Positions 61,401 to 64,000 of a stretch of DNA of 64,000 nucleotides are shown here, piece after piece; the first letter of the stretch is position 1; each line of letters begins with the position of its first letter. This DNA is from Mycteria americana. Taxonomy: Eukaryota > Chordata > Aves > Ciconiiformes > Ciconiidae. The notes under the pieces were generated by a model. It was not told where the DNA came from and did not search any database. It saw only the letters and a list, made by a program, of their open reading frames with translations. The translations under genes and the position numbers were made by a program. The stretch lies in assembly GCF_035582795.1 (NCBI RefSeq), contig NC_134366.1, positions 27,575,661 through 27,639,660 on the forward strand. The letters run 5' to 3'.

Positions 61401-64000
61401 CCCCTAGAGCACAGGCTGCTGCAGTCACTAGAGGCTGCCCAGCAGAATAACGGCGTTAATACCTAAGAGGTGGTGGAGTGAATTTGCAAATGTTCACACG
61501 ATGATCTTTCCTCTGCTCCCTTTATAATCTTTGTAGGCACTTAATTATCATTGAGACCTCTACCCTTCTGATTAAAAATGGCCAACAAGCTCAAAGAAAT
61601 ACTTATCCATTTTTTCAAAAGATGCTACAGAATATTAAGATTCTGGCTTTTACCTGGCTACAGTAAAATAAAACAGAAGTAAATATGGTCTGTACTCTCT
61701 CTTCAGCTTCTGCACACCTGACCATGACAGATAGTCTTATCAGCATGTTTGCTGCATATTTACTGGTCATGTTTCACTGGTGCCTGAAGGCAGTCTCATT
61801 TCTGCATTGTAACAGATTATGTAACTTCAATTTTCACTGGACATGCCCAAACATATTTCTCCTTTTCGAGAATAAATAGTTCATTTCTTCCATGACAATG
61901 AGTGCAAATGTGATTATAGAAGTGCTGATACAGTCCCGAGAGCTACCAAGAGTAATAGCCTCCTGTGATAGGAGGAGTTCTTTGCTGAATGACTAGATAA
62001 ATCCTGGGTTTTGGGCAGATAGGTAGCTATACATTAATCAATATAGGCATGTATCTCTTCAGGAGCTAGGATTTAATGCTCCCTTAAAACGCATTTTGCA
62101 CAACACCTTGAATGAAAAAAACCTCACTTCTTTTTCTTTCTGCATCACAGGTTGCTCTTGGACATGAAGTACGTTCAGATCTGAGGTGAAAATAAATACT
62201 ATTTGCACATATGCCATGCCCTGTCCGCTGGGGACAGTGGACAGTTGTAGGCCTGTTGTCAGCACAGCAAAGTGGACAGTCTGGCAGACATCAGTGGGAC
62301 TGGCTGGCTCTCCAGCAGTGAGAGGCATGTTTGGATTGGGAGCTCTGCTGCTGATTAAGCCTGTGGCTGTACTGCAAGGGCAGAAAAGGAACACCCATCC
62401 TTCTGTACAAGGACTGGGAACGGCAAAGACTTCAGGTATAAAGAACGTCAATAAACAGTATTAAAAATGCTGGGTTTTCTTTGACGCATAATTGCATGAG
62501 AAGGACAAGAGACAAGATGCAGCAGAAAGTGAAGTAAAGCTTTTGCCAAGAGAAGTCATTGTCACCATGATGACCAGGCTCTTTCAACACACTGATACGC
62601 CTGTAAAGCTAGCTCTCTTCTGACTCCTATTATTCTGCTACCACCTGGTTTTGCCTTTTTTCCCTTAATGCAAATGTTTTTGCATCTCTTAATCTCTTTT
62701 AGACTAAAAAGAAAAAATCACAGCATGTTAGTGTATTAAGAGAGGGTCCATATGATCACCAGCATGGATGGAAAAAGTTCTGTGAGAGTCTCAAGCACTC
62801 TTAGGAAAGGTGATTTTACTTCCTTTTATTTAGATCAGGACAGACTCTTCACAACTGTTGGTCTGTAACAACAATTCTATTAATTTCAATGGGGCAAGAT
62901 TAGCTCTTAGCTGTGCTGAACAATAAAATACTTCATCTCATTTTGCTTGGCGTCCTTCTTCCTTTGTGTGCTTCACTATGTATGATCTCTCACACAGAAA
63001 ACCACGCTAGTAATACTGCAACACAATTAAATTTGTCATCTGCCATCTCTGATTACCAGAGCTTAACAATCAATCTGAGGGGTTTAGTTTTGTTTCTGAG
63101 ATAGGCTGCACAAGGTCAGATACCAGAAGGAATGAAAGTGCAGGAAAAAAAATCTGTTGTGAAAAAACAGTTCCTGGGAATGCTTTTGTTGAAAATAAAT
63201 ATAGTCTCATACAAAAGTTAAGACCTAGGGACCTGATCTAATCTCCTGAAATGAACCTGAGATCCTGAAAAGACTTTCTGATGATATTACACAATCATGC
63301 ACACTTCTGAACCTTTGATGGCAGGAAAACCTCAGAGAATCTTTAAAAATATTTAATGTCAAGTTTCATATACATTGTCTGGATAAGAAATTCCTTTTAA
63401 TGAAAAAAGTCAAGATTTAAAACACACAAACCCAAACACTCTTCATATTAGATCTCAAGTCACATCTTTCAGAAATTGCAAGAATTGGAGCAAGGCTATC
63501 CAAGTCAGCAGTGGTCCACGTGCTCGGTTGGAAGAGGCCCCATTTCAAATGGCTCCTTTGGACCAGAGTGTGCGTCATGGGCAGAGGAGCCTCAACATCC
63601 TGCCTATTTTTAAGTGTATGTATCTGGCTTATGCCACAAACCTTATCCTAGAACTGAGAAGCCTTTGTAAGGTAAATGCCAGTGAACTAAATCTATTTTT
63701 ATAATAAAAAATTTGGTTACAAAGAATTGTCATCTTCTGCCAAAATTCTCACAGCTCTAATTAATTTCACTTTCAGAAGAGCTGAGTGCAGTTCCCATTT
63801 ACGTTATCAATTAGCATTTCTGCCTTACAGCTTTCATTGTTCTGGCCTGCCACATGCAACCAGCTATCACCACAGTGCAGTGAGTGCGCAGCCAGCCTGG
63901 CTTCTACAGAGCAGCAGTGAGTAACACAATTATTATTCTGAATTACAAAATAACTACCTTCCTATCTCTATATTTAATGACACAGCTTTAGCTGTGGGCC
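58437..64000. other. Gene desert segment to the window end
   Basis: No gene, RNA gene or classified repeat was recognised. The longest frame (62059-62451, 130 codons, minus) has no motif and no splice or conservation support. Contents noted: an exact 19-bp tandem duplication at 59032-59069. No collagen-type Gly-X-Y exon appears before the window ends. Confidence 0.5.
59032..59069 (+). repeat. Exact 19-bp tandem duplication
   Basis: ATTTTCATCTCAGTCATAA occurs twice head to tail without a mismatch, so the event is recent. Confidence 0.97.

Noticed and set aside
62059..62451. 130-codon minus-strand frame
   Set aside because: No motif, signal peptide or splice context; no similar exon nearby.
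17901..64000. COL1A2 5' exons expected to the right
   Set aside because: No Gly-X-Y coding stretch or collagen signal-peptide exon was seen; COL1A2 presumably lies beyond the window.

Overview
The window is vertebrate nuclear DNA, most likely from a bird. It is AT-rich and intron-rich, with no operons and no long open frames. It contains a CR1 LINE tail in the avian style, an ERV solo LTR with intact target duplications, and several very old MIR-like relics. A crocodilian cannot be excluded from the sequence alone.

One protein-coding gene can be supported: BET1, the Golgi vesicular membrane trafficking SNARE, on the minus strand. It has four coding exons (17124-17106, 13937-13822, 11814-11758, 11230-11075) that join in frame into a 115-residue Qc-SNARE with a C-terminal membrane anchor. 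Its first exon lies in a CpG island (about 16780-17900). That island also carries a 132-bp (CAGG)n tetranucleotide repeat just outside the probable promoter.

Layout. 1-6960 is intergenic DNA with no recognisable exon; in mammals GNG11 lies on this side of BET1, but I do not find its coding sequence here. 6960-11074 is the BET1 3' UTR and downstream sequence. 11075-17124 is the BET1 coding span, with a repeat-like block in intron 2. 17125-17900 is the 5' UTR, promoter and CpG island. 17900-64000 is a 46-kb gene desert. By mammalian synteny it should lie in the BET1-COL1A2 interval, but no collagen exon is present. The desert holds one CR1 fragment, one complete solo LTR (45000-45747), one weaker LTR-like block on the minus strand (about 57775-58440), MIR-like relics, a short degenerate minisatellite, an AT-rich satellite, long poly-C runs, and several perfect hairpins and recent 18-19 bp tandem duplications.

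I found no new multi-gene system. The observations most worth following up are the (CAGG)n tract at the BET1 promoter (same motif as the human DM2 repeat), the intact solo LTR, the tandem pair of ancient repeat-like units at 26610-26800, and the paired palindromes at 52191-52276. Almost all remaining open frames are short, lack family motifs, and are not called as genes.
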